Source: Chloroflexota bacterium (GTDB lineage Bacteria; Chloroflexota; Anaerolineae; CG2-30-64-16). Taken from it: a stretch of 42,056 bases of DNA. Position 1 is the stretch's first letter; each line of letters begins with the position of its first letter. Below the pieces are notes generated by a model, which was given only the letters and a program-made list of their open reading frames with translations, made no database searches and had not been told where the DNA came from. Positions 25,586 through 35,308 of this stretch are shown piece after piece. The translations under genes and the position numbers were made by a program. The stretch covers positions 1 to 42,056 of the forward strand of contig JAPLHB010000126.1 of NCBI GenBank assembly GCA_026389845.1, in the 5' to 3' direction.

Positions 25586-28042
25586 ATGCTCGACACCGAT
25601 ACCAAACGCCGCATTGACACCGCCCGCGACATCCTCGTGGGCAAGGTGCCCGACCCCAAAAGCCAGGTCGAGCAGATCACCATCGCCCTGATCTACAAGT
25701 TCATGGATGACATGGACGCCGAGAGCGAGGAGTTCGGCGGGGTGCGCAAGTTATTCGCCGGTGAATTCGCCCGCTACGGCTGGGCCAAGCTGATGCACGC
25801 CGGGCTGGGCGGTTTCGAGACCCTGAACCTCTACGCCGAGGCCATCGCCAAGATGCCGGAAAACCCCGGCATCCCGCTCCTTTTTCGCAACATCTTCAAG
25901 AATGCCTATCTGCCCTACCGCGACCCCGAAACGCTCAAGATGTTCCTCAAGGTCATTGACGAGTTCAGCTACGACCACAGCGAACGGCTCGGCGACGCCT
26001 TCGAGTATCTGCTTTCCGTGCTCGGCTCCCAGGGCGATGCCGGGCAGTTCCGCACCCCGCGCCACATCATTGATTTCATGGTCGCCGTCGTTGACCCGAA
26101 GAAGACCGAGACCGTGCTCGATCCGGCCTGCGGCACCGCGGGGTTCCTGATCTCGTCCTACAAGCACATCCTCCGCGCCAACACCGACGCCACGGGCAAC
26201 CGCACCCTGACCCCCGACGAGAAGGGCCGCCTGGCGCAGAACTTCAGGGGCTACGACATTTCGCCCGACATGGTGCGCCTGTCGCTGGTGAACCTCTACC
26301 TGCACGGCTTCGCCGACCCGCACATTTACGAATACGACACACTCACCAGCCAGGACCGCTGGAACGACTACGCCGATGTGATCCTCGCCAACCCGCCGTT
26401 CATGTCGCCGAAGGGGGGCATCAAGCCGCACAATCGCTTCTCGGTGCAGTCCAAGCGCAGCGAAGTGCTCTTCGTGGACTACATGGCCGAGCACCTGACG
26501 CCCGGCGGCCGCGCCGGCATCATCGTGCCCGAGGGGATCATCTTCCAGAGCCAGACCGCCTACAAGGACCTGCGGAAGATGCTCGTGGACACCGCCCTGG
26601 TCGCCGTCGTCTCGCTGCCGGCGGGGGTGTTCAATCCCTATTCCGGTGTCAAGACCTCGATCCTGATCCTCGACAAGTCGCTGGCGAAGAAGACCAAAAC
26701 CATCGCCTTCTTCAAGGTCGAGAACGACGGCTTCGGCCTCGGCGCCCAGCGCCGCGAGATTGACAAGAACGACCTGCCGCAGGCCCAGGCCGAGATCGCC
26801 GAGTACCTGCGCCGTCTGCGCGCGGGGGAATCGGTAGCCGACTACCAGCCCACGCTCGGCCTCATCGTGCCGAAAGAAAAAATCGCCGCGAACGGTGACT
26901 ACAACATCAGCGGCGAGCGGTATCGGGAGGGTGTTGTCGTTGGCTCACAAGACTGGCCACGAGTTCATCTCTCCGACATTACCGTTTACTCCAAGGCTGG
27001 CGAAGTGATTGATCGCGGATACTGGGAAAAGGGTGAGGAGTTGTTATACACCTGCGCCGACAAGCCGATATGCTCTGATTATCCGAATTTCCCGCCAAAC
27101 AAACGCACAGTCGAAGGAGACATACTTCTCGCTCGAAATGGCTACGGTTATGCGCACCTACCGATACCAGGATCAATCTACACGAACGTCGTGCAACTCG
27201 TGAAGGTAGATCGTGAACGAGCAAATCCGACATACGTTTGCCAGATTCTGAGGTCGCAGATCAGCAGCCTACAAGCGGTCGGGCAGGGCATTCCAAGCTT
27301 GAACATGACCGTTTGGAATCAACTCCAAATCCCTCTCCCACCGCTGGACGTACAGAAGGAGATCGTGGCGGAGATCGAGGGCTACCAGAAAGTCATCAAC
27401 GGCGCCCGCGGCGTCCTCGACAACTACCGCCCCCACATCCCCATCCACTCCGACTGGCCGATGGTACCGCTTGAGGATGCCTGTGAAATCCAACGCGGAA
27501 AGTTTTCGTACCGACCACGTAACGAGCCCCGGTTCTACGGCGGCAAGTATCCCTTCATTCAAACCGGCGATGTCGTTCGCGCCAACGGTGGAAAGATCAC
27601 TTTCACCCAGACTCTGAACGAAGAAGGGCTTTCGGTGAGCAAGCTATTCCAACCGCCAGTGGTTGTGATCACGATTGCCGCAAATATCGGTGACACCGCC
27701 GTTCTCGATTTCCCGTCCTGCTTTCCCGACAGCGTTGTTGGCTTGATTCCAAAACTGGGAACCGACGCCCGCTACTTGGAAGTAGTCATGCGAACCAAGA
27801 AGCAGCACCTCAACGACATTGCTCCGCAAGCTGCCCAGAAGAACATCAACATCGAGATTCTGAAGACCGTCGAAATCCCCCTTCCGCCCCTCGCCACGCA
27901 GCAAGCCATCGTTGCTGAGATCGAAGCCGAGCAGGCGCTGGTCGCGGCCAATCGCGAACTGATCGCCCGCTTCGAAAAGAAGATCCAGGCCACCCTCGCG
28001 CGCGTCTGGGGCGAAGACGTGAAACCCGCCGTGGAGGCCTAA
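25586..28042 (+). CDS. hsdM: Type I methyltransferase-specificity fusion (HsdM-HsdS)
   Basis: An 818-residue fusion of the modification and specificity subunits. Residues 1-125 are the HsdM N-terminal helical domain. The N6-adenine methylase follows with DPACGTAGF (179-187, SAM binding) and the catalytic NPPF (269-272). From about 457 come two target-recognition domains (about 457-610 and 635-800), each closed by a central-helix motif of the type LPPLDVQKEIVAEIEGYQ and LPPLATQQAIVAEIEAEQ. The two recognition domains should read a bipartite site. DNA in the first recognition domain (about 27000-27330) is visibly more A/T-rich than around it, which suggests domain exchange. The ATG at 25586 has AAAGGA 6 nt upstream. 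Confidence 0.93.
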   Translation: MLDTDTKRRIDTARDILVGKVPDPKSQVEQITIALIYKFMDDMDAESEEFGGVRKLFAGEFARYGWAKLMHAGLGGFETLNLYAEAIAKMPENPGIPLLFRNIFKNAYLPYRDPETLKMFLKVIDEFSYDHSERLGDAFEYLLSVLGSQGDAGQFRTPRHIIDFMVAVVDPKKTETVLDPACGTAGFLISSYKHILRANTDATGNRTLTPDEKGRLAQNFRGYDISPDMVRLSLVNLYLHGFADPHIYEYDTLTSQDRWNDYADVILANPPFMSPKGGIKPHNRFSVQSKRSEVLFVDYMAEHLTPGGRAGIIVPEGIIFQSQTAYKDLRKMLVDTALVAVVSLPAGVFNPYSGVKTSILILDKSLAKKTKTIAFFKVENDGFGLGAQRREIDKNDLPQAQAEIAEYLRRLRAGESVADYQPTLGLIVPKEKIAANGDYNISGERYREGVVVGSQDWPRVHLSDITVYSKAGEVIDRGYWEKGEELLYTCADKPICSDYPNFPPNKRTVEGDILLARNGYGYAHLPIPGSIYTNVVQLVKVDRERANPTYVCQILRSQISSLQAVGQGIPSLNMTVWNQLQIPLPPLDVQKEIVAEIEGYQKVINGARGVLDNYRPHIPIHSDWPMVPLEDACEIQRGKFSYRPRNEPRFYGGKYPFIQTGDVVRANGGKITFTQTLNEEGLSVSKLFQPPVVVITIAANIGDTAVLDFPSCFPDSVVGLIPKLGTDARYLEVVMRTKKQHLNDIAPQAAQKNINIEILKTVEIPLPPLATQQAIVAEIEAEQALVAANRELIARFEKKIQATLARVWGEDVKPAVEA

Positions 28043-28097
28043 GTGATGGACTATTCCGCGGCTTGGTGATAGTCGCTATGCAATCGAGGTATGTTCC

Positions 28098-28838
28098 ATG
28101 CGCATCCTGAAACGTGTTCTTCTGATCCTGCTTGTCGTCCTGTTGCTGGCCGTTGCCGGCTTCACTGCGTGGGCCTACACCCCGCTCGGCCCCATGCCCG
28201 AGGCAACCGCCGCGCTGCAATCGGATGCGACGGTCCACGTGGCGACGTCGCCGTGGCTCACCTTCACGCCGGCCGCGGCCCCGCCCCCCACCGGCTTGAT
28301 CTTCTACCCCGGCGGCCGCGTGGATGCGCGCTCCTACGCGCCCTCCGCCCGCGCCATCGCCGAGCAGGGCTACCTGGTGGTGATCGTCCCGATGCCGTTC
28401 AACCTGGCCGTGACGAACGCGGGCGCGGCGGCCGGCGTCATCCAGGCGCACCCCGAAATCCGGCATTGGGCGATCGGGGGGCACTCGCTGGGCGGCGCGA
28501 TGGCGGCCAACTTCGTCTACGCCCACCCGGTCGCGGTCCAGGGGCTGGTGTTCTGGGCTGCCTATCCCGCCGACAACAACAGCCTGGCCGATCGTACCCT
28601 GGCAGTTGTCTCGATCTTGGGCACGCGCGACGGGCAGGCAAACAGCGGCAAGTTCGAGGCAACGAGGAAGCTATTGCCGTCGAACACCAGCTACGTTTCT
28701 ATCGAAGGTGGCAATCACGCCCAGATGGGCTGGTACGGTCCGCAGGGCGGCGATAACGACGCGACCATCAGCCGCGCGGCGCAGCAGGCGCAGGTGGTGG
28801 CCGCGACGGTGGAGTTGTTGGCGGGCCTGGCGCGGTGA
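28098..28838 (+). CDS. Membrane-anchored alpha/beta hydrolase
   Basis: A 246-residue alpha/beta-hydrolase-fold protein (family 5-like) with an N-terminal membrane anchor (residues 6-27). The nucleophile elbow GGHSLGG holds Ser130; Asp178 (LGTRDG) and His207 (GGNHAQMG) complete the triad, so it should be catalytically competent. The domain is expected outside the membrane. Its substrate is unknown; family members include esterases and dienelactone-hydrolase-like enzymes. GAGG lies 9 nt before the ATG. It follows the restriction operon by 55 nt. Confidence 0.88.
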   Translation: MRILKRVLLILLVVLLLAVAGFTAWAYTPLGPMPEATAALQSDATVHVATSPWLTFTPAAAPPPTGLIFYPGGRVDARSYAPSARAIAEQGYLVVIVPMPFNLAVTNAGAAAGVIQAHPEIRHWAIGGHSLGGAMAANFVYAHPVAVQGLVFWAAYPADNNSLADRTLAVVSILGTRDGQANSGKFEATRKLLPSNTSYVSIEGGNHAQMGWYGPQGGDNDATISRAAQQAQVVAATVELLAGLAR

Positions 28839-28865
28839 GGTAGGGACATGGCCTTGCGCCTGCCC

Positions 28866-28894
28866 AGGGGCGACCGCAAGGGATCGCCCCTACA
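28866..28894. repeat. Interspersed AGGGGCGACC hairpin repeat
   Basis: A 29-bp palindromic repeat (AGGGGCGA...TCGCCCCT plus ACA) between two genes. The same core occurs inside the aldolase gene at 1648-1677. Confidence 0.85.
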
Positions 28895-28911
28895 CAGAAA
28901 GGTGGTGACAC

Positions 28912-29751
28912 ATGAAGGAACCCCGTAAAGTCGTCCGCATCATCGAGCCGCAGCCGGTCGTCGAAGGGGCCGGCGTGCGGCTCAAGCGCAGCATCGCCGG
29001 CGCGGCGTTGGATTATCTCGATCCCTTCCTGCTGTTCGACCATTTCGGCTCTGACAACCCGCGGGATTACCTGGCGGGCTTTCCCATGCACCCGCACCGC
29101 GGCATCGAGACCGTCACCTACATGCTTGCGGGCGTGGTGACGCACCGCGACAGCCTGGGCAACGCGGGTACCATCGGAGCCGGCGATGTGCAGTGGATGA
29201 CCGCGGGACGCGGCATTATGCACGAGGAGATGCCCCGGCCGGCCGATGGCCGGATGGCGGGCTTCCAGCTTTGGGTCAACCTGCCGGCCAGGCTCAAGAT
29301 GACGAAGCCGCGCTACCAGGAAGTCATCGCGTCCCAGATCCCCGAAGCCCAACTGGCCGATGGCGTGCGGGTTCGCGTGATCGCGGGCCGCGTGGGCGAC
29401 GTGGCCGGCCCGGTCACTGAGATCGCGGCCGATCCCACCTACCTCGACGTGACGATCCCTGCGGACGCGGCGTTCACGCACCTGATCCCCCGCGGCCACA
29501 CCGCTTTCGCCTACCTCTTCGAGGGTTCGGGCGTGTTCGGGGATGGGGCGGCGGTGGGCCATCCGAAGCTGGTTGTCTTCGGTGACGGCGACCTCCTCCA
29601 GGTGCGCGCCGGGCGCGACGGGGTGCGCTTCCTGCTCGTCTCGGGCCAACCCCTGGGCGAGCCGATTGCCCGCTATGGCCCGTTCGTGATGAACACGCGC
29701 GAGGAGATCCTCCAGGCGCTCGAAGATCTGCGCAATGGGACGTTCGTTTAG
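28912..29751 (+). CDS. Pirin family protein
   Basis: A 279-residue bicupin of the pirin family. The N-terminal cupin keeps the iron ligands His60 and His62 (FPMHPHRGIETVTY), His104 and Glu106 (GIMHEEM). Bacterial pirins act as quercetin dioxygenases or as metabolic or redox regulators, and the sequence alone does not tell which. AAGGTGG lies about 6-12 nt before the ATG. Length and domain order are typical. The fragment of a peroxiredoxin just downstream (29784) fits a former oxidative-stress neighbourhood. Confidence 0.93.
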   Translation: MKEPRKVVRIIEPQPVVEGAGVRLKRSIAGAALDYLDPFLLFDHFGSDNPRDYLAGFPMHPHRGIETVTYMLAGVVTHRDSLGNAGTIGAGDVQWMTAGRGIMHEEMPRPADGRMAGFQLWVNLPARLKMTKPRYQEVIASQIPEAQLADGVRVRVIAGRVGDVAGPVTEIAADPTYLDVTIPADAAFTHLIPRGHTAFAYLFEGSGVFGDGAAVGHPKLVVFGDGDLLQVRAGRDGVRFLLVSGQPLGEPIARYGPFVMNTREEILQALEDLRNGTFV

Positions 29752-29783
29752 ACCCAAGACGATTCAGGAATAGCGAGGCATCC

Positions 29784-29846
29784 ATGGCGCCCCAACTCAC
29801 GAACACCCCCGCGCCCGACTTCACCCTGCTCGCAGACAAGGACTGA
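29784..29846 (+). pseudogene. Peroxiredoxin N-terminal remnant
   Basis: A 20-codon reading frame (MAPQLTNTPAPDFTLLADKD then TGA) with a GAGG sequence upstream. The stretch APDFTLLADKD is the usual beginning of AhpC/TSA-type peroxiredoxins, which continue for about 130 more residues. No continuation is found in any frame downstream, so I read it as a deletion remnant of a gene that followed pirin. An intact short peptide is a less likely alternative. Confidence 0.55.
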
Positions 29847-29867
29847 ATTGCACTGATGAGGGGCGTT

Positions 29868-29898
29868 TTGGGCCAATCCAAGAAATCAGCGATATAAT
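29868..29898 (+). promoter_or_regulatory. Possible promoter before the C39-like gene
   Basis: A perfect TATAAT at 29893-29898 lies about 30 nt upstream of the ATG pair at 29928. The best -35 is a weak TTGGGC at 29868-29873, with a 19-bp spacer. Confidence 0.5.
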
Positions 29899-29927
29899 GC
29901 GCAGACTGAACACACGAAAGGGCACGC

Positions 29928-30548
29928 ATGATGACTGCGACGGCATTTTCACAACGCGACCCGAGGTGGCGGGGGGACATACTCGGCACGGGTCAAGCCA
30001 CGATCGGGCGGGCCGGCTGTTTGCTGACCGCGTCCGCCGCGATGCTGGCGACGTGGGGCGTGGATACCGATCCGCACCGCCTGAACCAATGGCTGATCGC
30101 CCGCCAGGGCTACGTCAACGGCAACCTGATGACATTTTCAGCGCTAGAGCCTTTCGGGGTGAATTTCGTCGCCTACATCAACTGCGCCGACGTCGCTGCG
30201 CCGGTGACGCGGCTGATCGAGGACGTGCAGGGAGGGGCCGGCGTACTGGTCTGCATGGACTGGGCGCCGGGAGATGCCCTGCAACCGCACTGGGTGTATG
30301 TGACAGGCCTGGGCGAAGCAAACGGGCAGATCGTGGACCCGTGGCAGTTGCCCGGTCACGAAGTCGTTGACCTGGCGACCTACCTGGCGCCGGGGTGGGA
30401 TGCGGCCCGCGGCATCTTCTACGTGGCGATCTATCGCCGGAGCCAGGCTCGCACGCTGGCTCAGGTCCGCACACTGAATAAGCCGCGCTCCGGGAGGAAA
30501 TCCCGCGCCATTACGCAACCGAGGCTGTACGATCAGCCGGGTGTGTAA
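29928..30548 (+). CDS. Peptidase C39-like family protein
   Basis: A 206-residue papain-like protein of the C39-like group. The pattern FSQRDPRW near the N-terminus (Gln of the oxyanion hole), GRAGCLLTASAAML (candidate catalytic Cys31), PHWVYVTGL (His) and VDPW (Asp) is in the expected order. It lacks a signal peptide and any ABC transporter partner, so it is not a bacteriocin-processing transporter domain. Initiation can be at the ATG at 29928 or the adjacent ATG at 29931; only a weak AAAGGG precedes them. Whether it cleaves peptides or binds them is not known. It ends before a strong bidirectional hairpin. Confidence 0.75.
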   Translation: MMTATAFSQRDPRWRGDILGTGQATIGRAGCLLTASAAMLATWGVDTDPHRLNQWLIARQGYVNGNLMTFSALEPFGVNFVAYINCADVAAPVTRLIEDVQGGAGVLVCMDWAPGDALQPHWVYVTGLGEANGQIVDPWQLPGHEVVDLATYLAPGWDAARGIFYVAIYRRSQARTLAQVRTLNKPRSGRKSRAITQPRLYDQPGV

Positions 30549-30551
30549 ATC

Positions 30552-30584
30552 AAGTGCCAGGCGCCTCCGAGGTGCCTGGCACTT
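30552..30584. terminator. Bidirectional hairpin between convergent genes
   Basis: AAGTGCCAGGCGCCT (30552-30566) pairs with AGGTGCCTGGCACTT (30570-30584), 15 bp with one G-T pair and a 3-nt loop. It lies 4 nt after the C39-like gene stop and 10 nt beyond the stop of the convergent secreted-protein gene, so it can serve both. T-runs are short. Confidence 0.75.
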
Positions 30585-30593
30585 TGCATCAAC

Positions 30594-33500
30594 CTACCGC
30601 ACAACCAACGGCAAATACCGTATCACCGGCGGCGTATAGAACCCGAAGCTGACCGGCACGGTTTGGTGCAGCGCGGTGGATGTGTCTATTTCCACCGGCG
30701 TTGTGGGCCAGCGACCGGCGAGGTCCTCGGCCTGGAGTCTATGCGCGCCGGGCGGAACGTCCGCGAATCGGAAGTAACCGTTCGCATCCGTGAGGGCCGT
30801 CCGACCGGCAGCGGTCCTCATTCTCCAAGAGACAGGCGGATCAAGCGTGATCCGCAGCCCCGCAATCCCCGCCTCGTCCTCATCTCTGCTCCCATCCCGG
30901 TCGCGATCATCCCAGACATAGCCTTCGATAGTTGACAGCGCCGGCGTTGCCGTAGGGGTGGGCGTCACGGTTGGCGTGGCCGTACAGAGCAACGGCGGCG
31001 TGGGTATCGGCAAGATGAACATGCCACTCCAGGTGTTGTTCGTTTCGTCGCTCTCGGCCACCTCGTCGTAGCGGTCGGTGATGATGGTCGCGAAGCTGAA
31101 GTTGTAGGCCCCAGCCTCCAGGCAGAGCGTGGTCTGGGCTGGGATGCCGCCAGCCCGCGCCCGATCTTCGCCGTTGACTCCGACTGTGAACGGCCCGGCC
31201 GCCGCGTCTCCCTGGTTGGCGATGCAGACGTAGAAAACTAGATCGCCGTACTGCAGCACGCACCCGCCGTAGTAGCCGCGCATGTTGAAGTAGGCGTAGG
31301 CCAGCGTCAGGTCGGGTAGCGTCGGCGTGACCGTGGCCGTGGAGGTCGGTAGGGGCGGGGTGACCCCGCCCGTACTCGTGGCCGTTGATGTCTTCGTCGG
31401 CGTCGCGGTGCGGCTGGGCGTGGGCGTCCGAGACGGCGTGGATGTAGCCGTGGGCGTCGGCAGGGGCGGGGTGACCTCGCCCGTACTCGTGGCGGTCGGC
31501 GTGGCGGTCGCCGCGGCAGGAACGTATTCGTACGCGCCGATGTCCGGCGTGGCATCGCGCGGCCGGCTGTCGAAGTCGGTGGCCGGCGCGCCTGCGGCCG
31601 TGCCGGCGTCAATCGCGGGGCTGCCGGCGAGCAGGTGCGCGTCGAAGGCGTCTACGCCGGCGTTGGCGATCCCCAACGGTGCACCGCAGATCGCGTGGGG
31701 GCCAGGACAGGCATCGTCCTTCACGCCCGCGATGGCCGAGTAATCGAAGTCGAATGGATCGGCAGGGAAATCCTCCTGGTAGGCCAGGCAGGTTTGTTCG
31801 TCTGGCTGCATAAAATCGGTCTGACCCTGGAAGAGGTTGTTGCGGAGACGGATCGCTTCGGCCCCGTTGCAGGTCTCACCCTCCGCACATCCCGCCACCA
31901 CCAGGCAATCGCCTTCGCTCGTCAGCGAGTTGTTGGTCAGGCTGGCCTGATCGCCTGGCTTGAGGGTCAGGTCTACCGCGTTGCCATAGGCCCGGCACGC
32001 GTCCACGTTGTAGGTGAACGACTGACCCTCGAAGTAGCCGCAGTTGCCGACGATGACCGAGTTTTCGATGAGCACCGGGCCGGTGGTCTTGATCTGGTTG
32101 CCGGCGTTGCCTTCAGCCAGGGTGCGGCGAATTTCGATCTGGCTGCCGGCCCGGCGGGTGTAGAGCAGGTCGAGGCCATCGGAGGTGTTGTGGCGGAAGA
32201 TGGAATCCTCGATAATCCAGTGACCGCCCGTCTCGCCGGCGCCCACGCCGTCGCCGTAGCCGCCGGCCGTCTGCGCCCAGCAGCCGGTCGCTTTGCCTCC
32301 GGGCCACGTCTCGACGCAGCCGTTCCATTCGACGGTCCAGCGCCGGAAGGTCAGCGTGCCCGCGTTTCCATCCTCGCCTTCGATATCGCCATCCCAACCG
32401 GCCCAGCCGTTGCCCGCGATCCGCACGTTTTCCACCGTCCAATCGGTTAACCGACCCGCCTGGACGCCCGTATCCGCAAAGCCGTGGATGTCCAGGTCGT
32501 GCAGGTAGACATTCGCCGAGTCTTCCGCGTAGATCCCCTTGACCGCCCACGGCCCAAACGGATACGCGTCCCGTTGGCACGCCAGGCCGCCGGTGTGGAA
32601 CTCGACGCACGATGCGTGGTCGGTCAGCTCCAGGCAGCCGAGCTCGACGTTGGATGCGTCGGTCAAGTCGAGCAGTTGGTAGGCCCGCTCCGTGCCCCAC
32701 AGCTCAGGCGGGTTGACGCAGGAACCGTTGCCCCCTGCCCCCTGCCCCCTGACTCCTGCTCCCTGCCCGCTGCCGCCTAGGATGCGCGTCTTGTGGCTGG
32801 CGTCCGGCCCGGAAGGGATGGGGGGCATGGAGCAGTCCCACGGGTAATCAGCGCTGCAATTGCCCGTCTCCGGCGCGCCGTAGCCGAGCATGTAGCTGCC
32901 GGGGCGGATCACCAACGTGTCGCCGCCCCGGATGCGGGGAGTTCCGCCTGGGGGGAGTGCGACGAACAGATGGCTCCACGCGCACGGCTGGCCCGTCCCG
33001 CTGCCCGGATAGGGCGCATCGGTCAAACCGGTGCACTGGTCAACTGAGCCGCCATCGGTACGCACGTAGTAGGCGCGGAAGGGCGGTTGGGCGGTTGGGG
33101 TCCAGGTCAGCGTCGCAGTCGGCTGACTGGTCGCCGTGGGTGTCTTCGTCGTGGTCGGCGTTGCGGTCGGCTGGCTGGTGAGCGTGGGCGTCTTCGTCAT
33201 GGTCGGCGTCATGGTGACGCTGGCGGTCGGCGTTGCGGTCGGCTGGCTGGTGGGGCTGGCCGTCGCCGTGGCTGAAGGCGAGGGCGTGCGCGTGACCGTC
33301 GCGGTGGCGGTCGGCGCAGGCGTGAGTGAGGCGGTCGGCGTCGCGGTCGGCGTGGCCGCCGCGCCGGTGTGATAGCAGATCGTCAGCTTGGGCCGGAGGC
33401 TGACGTCGCCGTACTCGCTGGCCCAATAGGTCTCGTATTCATCGGCGACGCCGGTCGGATCATCCAGCAGCAGGCCGTAGTTCGGATAGCTACCGGCGGC

Positions 33501-35069
33501 CCAGCCTTGCGCCAACGCGGTGACGCTGGCCGTTTTCCAGCCCGCGGCGGCCGTGGCGAAGGACGCCAGTGCCGCCCCATCGTAGCCGCCGAAGTTGTTC
33601 CACGTCACGCCCGTCTCCGACCAACTCGCGGTGATCCGGTAGACGTTTACCGTCCGGCTGCCGCCGTCGTCGTAACGATAGATGCCGAACGTGGCGCCGT
33701 CAATCACCGCGCCGGCCGGCAGGAAGCCGAGATCGAACCGGATGAGCGTGCGCTTGCGCCCCGCGCCCACGTTGCCGGTGTAAAGGTTCTCCCAGTCGCC
33801 GGTATAATCGGGCGACGAGGCCCAGATGTAGGCATCGGCTACCGTGCCGAAGGTGCCGCGCTGAATCACCTGGCCGCAGACCGGGCCGGTCGTAGCCGTG
33901 GGCGTGGCGGTAGGGGTGCTGGACGCCTGGGTGGTGGGTGTGTTGGTCGGCGTTGCCGTCGGTGTGGCGGTCCGCGTGGCGGTCGGGGTCGCGGTCGGCG
34001 TGACGCCGGGGATGAAGGTGTTCGTGGCGGTCGGTGTAGGCGTCACCGTCGGGGTCCGGGTGATCGTCGGCGTGGCGGTGCGCGTGGGCGTCGGCGTTCG
34101 CGAAGGCGTAGCCGTAGCAGTCGGCGTGTTCTGGGGGCTGCCGTTCCACCCGGCCAGCCGCGCCATCATCCACCAGTAGGCGTTGCCCTTGAGCTTACAG
34201 TTGAACGGGTGGGAGTGTGCGCAGTCGCTGGGCAAATTCTGGCAATCGGCCGGGTGCGCGGCGCACCAGTCGGCGCACCAGGGACAACTGTCGTCGGTGT
34301 AGGGGTAGTAGTTGCCGGCCGGATCATAGCTCTCGATGTCGGCGAAATCGAAGAGCACTTTGCCATTGGTCGCCGCATAGGTGCGCACCTGGTTGTTGTT
34401 GCGGTAGAGTGTGCCGCCCGGCCCGGTTCCGTCGGTGTGGCCGGTCATCAGAATAAACCGCATGCCCGGGTATTGGGTCTCGAACCCGTTCAGCGTGTCG
34501 AGATATTGCTGCACGGTCTCGGTCGAGTTGTCGGTTTGCTGGCCGCACCACGACCACGTGGAGAAGCCGAACCAGCCGGTGTTCGCCACCGACTGCGTGT
34601 GGGCGATGCCGTCGGCGCTCGCCCAGTACAACTCCGGCGTGATGTAGTTCCAGTTGTCGTCGCTGTAATTGTTGCCGTCGTAGATGCGGATCGCGCCCGT
34701 CTCGCCCGGCAGCCCCACCGGGCCGCCGGTGTAGACGGCGACGTTGTACTTGGGGTCGAGCTGCTCCAGCTTTTCGATGCCGGAGATGATCTGCGAGCCG
34801 TGTGAGGTGTGGGCGAAGTGGAAGGTCAGCGCCTTCGCCTGGGTCAGCCAGTAGTCGGGGATCTTGCTGATGTCGGTGCAGGTATGGTCAATGACGAGCG
34901 CGCCGGCCGCAGGCGAGGCGCCCTCCTGACCGGAGGGGGCCGGCGTTGACAGTGGGAGCAACGCGGCCGAGGATGCCGGTTGTGTCAGGCCAGCGACCGT
35001 CGCGGCGCTCGCCGCGAGCAGCAGGCCCGCCGCCAGGAGACAGACCAGGATAATGCGGGTGGGGGACAT
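30594..35069 (-). CDS. Large secreted multidomain protein (SGNH-like, DNRLRE, beta-helix, CARDB, SdrD-like)
   Basis: A 1491-residue exported protein. After a signal peptide (1-27) come an SGNH/esterase-like domain (about 57-310; HTSHGSQI at 87-94, [10 protein letters not shown] at 205-214, Cys-rich end), a DNRLRE-type carbohydrate-binding domain (about 405-570; [18 protein letters not shown]), a parallel beta-helix (about 690-1180), a CARDB-like adhesive domain (about 1270-1370) and an SdrD-like B domain ([21 protein letters not shown], near 1400). Pro/Thr/Ser linkers join them. No cell-wall anchor is seen; it ends [20 protein letters not shown] lies a few nt before the ATG at 35069. Role is probably polysaccharide binding or surface adhesion (inference). 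Heptamer and interspersed repeats are read in frame within it. Confidence 0.85.
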   Translation of the reverse strand: MSPTRIILVCLLAAGLLLAASAATVAGLTQPASSAALLPLSTPAPSGQEGASPAAGALVIDHTCTDISKIPDYWLTQAKALTFHFAHTSHGSQIISGIEKLEQLDPKYNVAVYTGGPVGLPGETGAIRIYDGNNYSDDNWNYITPELYWASADGIAHTQSVANTGWFGFSTWSWCGQQTDNSTETVQQYLDTLNGFETQYPGMRFILMTGHTDGTGPGGTLYRNNNQVRTYAATNGKVLFDFADIESYDPAGNYYPYTDDSCPWCADWCAAHPADCQNLPSDCAHSHPFNCKLKGNAYWWMMARLAGWNGSPQNTPTATATPSRTPTPTRTATPTITRTPTVTPTPTATNTFIPGVTPTATPTATRTATPTATPTNTPTTQASSTPTATPTATTGPVCGQVIQRGTFGTVADAYIWASSPDYTGDWENLYTGNVGAGRKRTLIRFDLGFLPAGAVIDGATFGIYRYDDGGSRTVNVYRITASWSETGVTWNNFGGYDGAALASFATAAAGWKTASVTALAQGWAAGSYPNYGLLLDDPTGVADEYETYWASEYGDVSLRPKLTICYHTGAAATPTATPTASLTPAPTATATVTRTPSPSATATASPTSQPTATPTASVTMTPTMTKTPTLTSQPTATPTTTKTPTATSQPTATLTWTPTAQPPFRAYYVRTDGGSVDQCTGLTDAPYPGSGTGQPCAWSHLFVALPPGGTPRIRGGDTLVIRPGSYMLGYGAPETGNCSADYPWDCSMPPIPSGPDASHKTRILGGSGQGAGVRGQGAGGNGSCVNPPELWGTERAYQLLDLTDASNVELGCLELTDHASCVEFHTGGLACQRDAYPFGPWAVKGIYAEDSANVYLHDLDIHGFADTGVQAGRLTDWTVENVRIAGNGWAGWDGDIEGEDGNAGTLTFRRWTVEWNGCVETWPGGKATGCWAQTAGGYGDGVGAGETGGHWIIEDSIFRHNTSDGLDLLYTRRAGSQIEIRRTLAEGNAGNQIKTTGPVLIENSVIVGNCGYFEGQSFTYNVDACRAYGNAVDLTLKPGDQASLTNNSLTSEGDCLVVAGCAEGETCNGAEAIRLRNNLFQGQTDFMQPDEQTCLAYQEDFPADPFDFDYSAIAGVKDDACPGPHAICGAPLGIANAGVDAFDAHLLAGSPAIDAGTAAGAPATDFDSRPRDATPDIGAYEYVPAAATATPTATSTGEVTPPLPTPTATSTPSRTPTPSRTATPTKTSTATSTGGVTPPLPTSTATVTPTLPDLTLAYAYFNMRGYYGGCVLQYGDLVFYVCIANQGDAAAGPFTVGVNGEDRARAGGIPAQTTLCLEAGAYNFSFATIITDRYDEVAESDETNNTWSGMFILPIPTPPLLCTATPTVTPTPTATPALSTIEGYVWDDRDRDGSRDEDEAGIAGLRITLDPPVSWRMRTAAGRTALTDANGYFRFADVPPGAHRLQAEDLAGRWPTTPVEIDTSTALHQTVPVSFGFYTPPVIRYLPLVVR
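31348..31487. repeat. Two GGGGCGGGGTGACC palindromic repeats inside a linker
   Basis: Copies at about 31348-31374 and 31459-31487 (GTAGGGGCGGGGTGACCCC and CAGGGGCGGGGTGACCTCG). On the minus strand each encodes [12 protein letters not shown] or [12 protein letters not shown] within the Thr/Pro linker of the secreted protein. Confidence 0.82.
32731..32772. repeat. CCCCCTG heptamer array inside the beta-helix domain
   Basis: Six 7-bp units (CCCCCTG three times, ACTCCTG, CTCCCTG, CCCGCTG), 42 bp or 14 codons, so the frame is kept. The encoded loop reads [15 protein letters not shown] on the minus strand. Confidence 0.9.
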
Positions 35070-35097
35070 GGGGGCCTCCTCCGAATACGTTTACCGC

Positions 35098-35142
35098 ATT
35101 ATACACCCACCGGGCAAGTAGTCGAGATGGTACTATGGTACT
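35098..35142 (-). promoter_or_regulatory. Promoter region of the large secreted protein
   Basis: On the minus strand a perfect TATAAT (plus-strand ATTATA, 35098-35103) is preceded by TCGACT at 16-bp spacing (35120-35125). Just upstream a direct repeat of TGGTACT occurs at about 35128-35142, a candidate operator or activator site. Confidence 0.5.
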
Positions 35143-35201
35143 TTCGTGGAACGTCGAAGCGAGCCGGGCACAGTCAGGAGACCGGCCCGAGCGGAAGATG
35201 C

Positions 35202-35226
35202 ACGAAAACCGGCCTGCGGTTTTCGT
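35202..35226. terminator. Perfect 10-bp hairpin between two secreted-protein genes
   Basis: ACGAAAACCG (35202-35211) and CGGTTTTCGT (35217-35226) pair perfectly around a 5-nt loop. It lies downstream of the small secreted-protein gene on the minus strand and upstream of the large gene's promoter. No T-run follows. The rest of the 35070-35308 gap holds the promoter above and several GGCCGGT inverted motifs. Confidence 0.6.
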
Positions 35227-35308
35227 GATGCAAACCACAGGCCGGTCCAGGTGAACAGAGGTGTGAAGACGAGCTCACCTCATTTTGCCACAGTCAAGCC
35301 ATGCCTGG

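Noticed and set aside
33369..34805. Long plus-strand frame (478 codons) opposite the large secreted protein
   Set aside because: Arg/Gly/Val-rich shadow of Thr/Pro linkers and the esterase-like domain; the minus-strand gene has a signal peptide, SD and domains.
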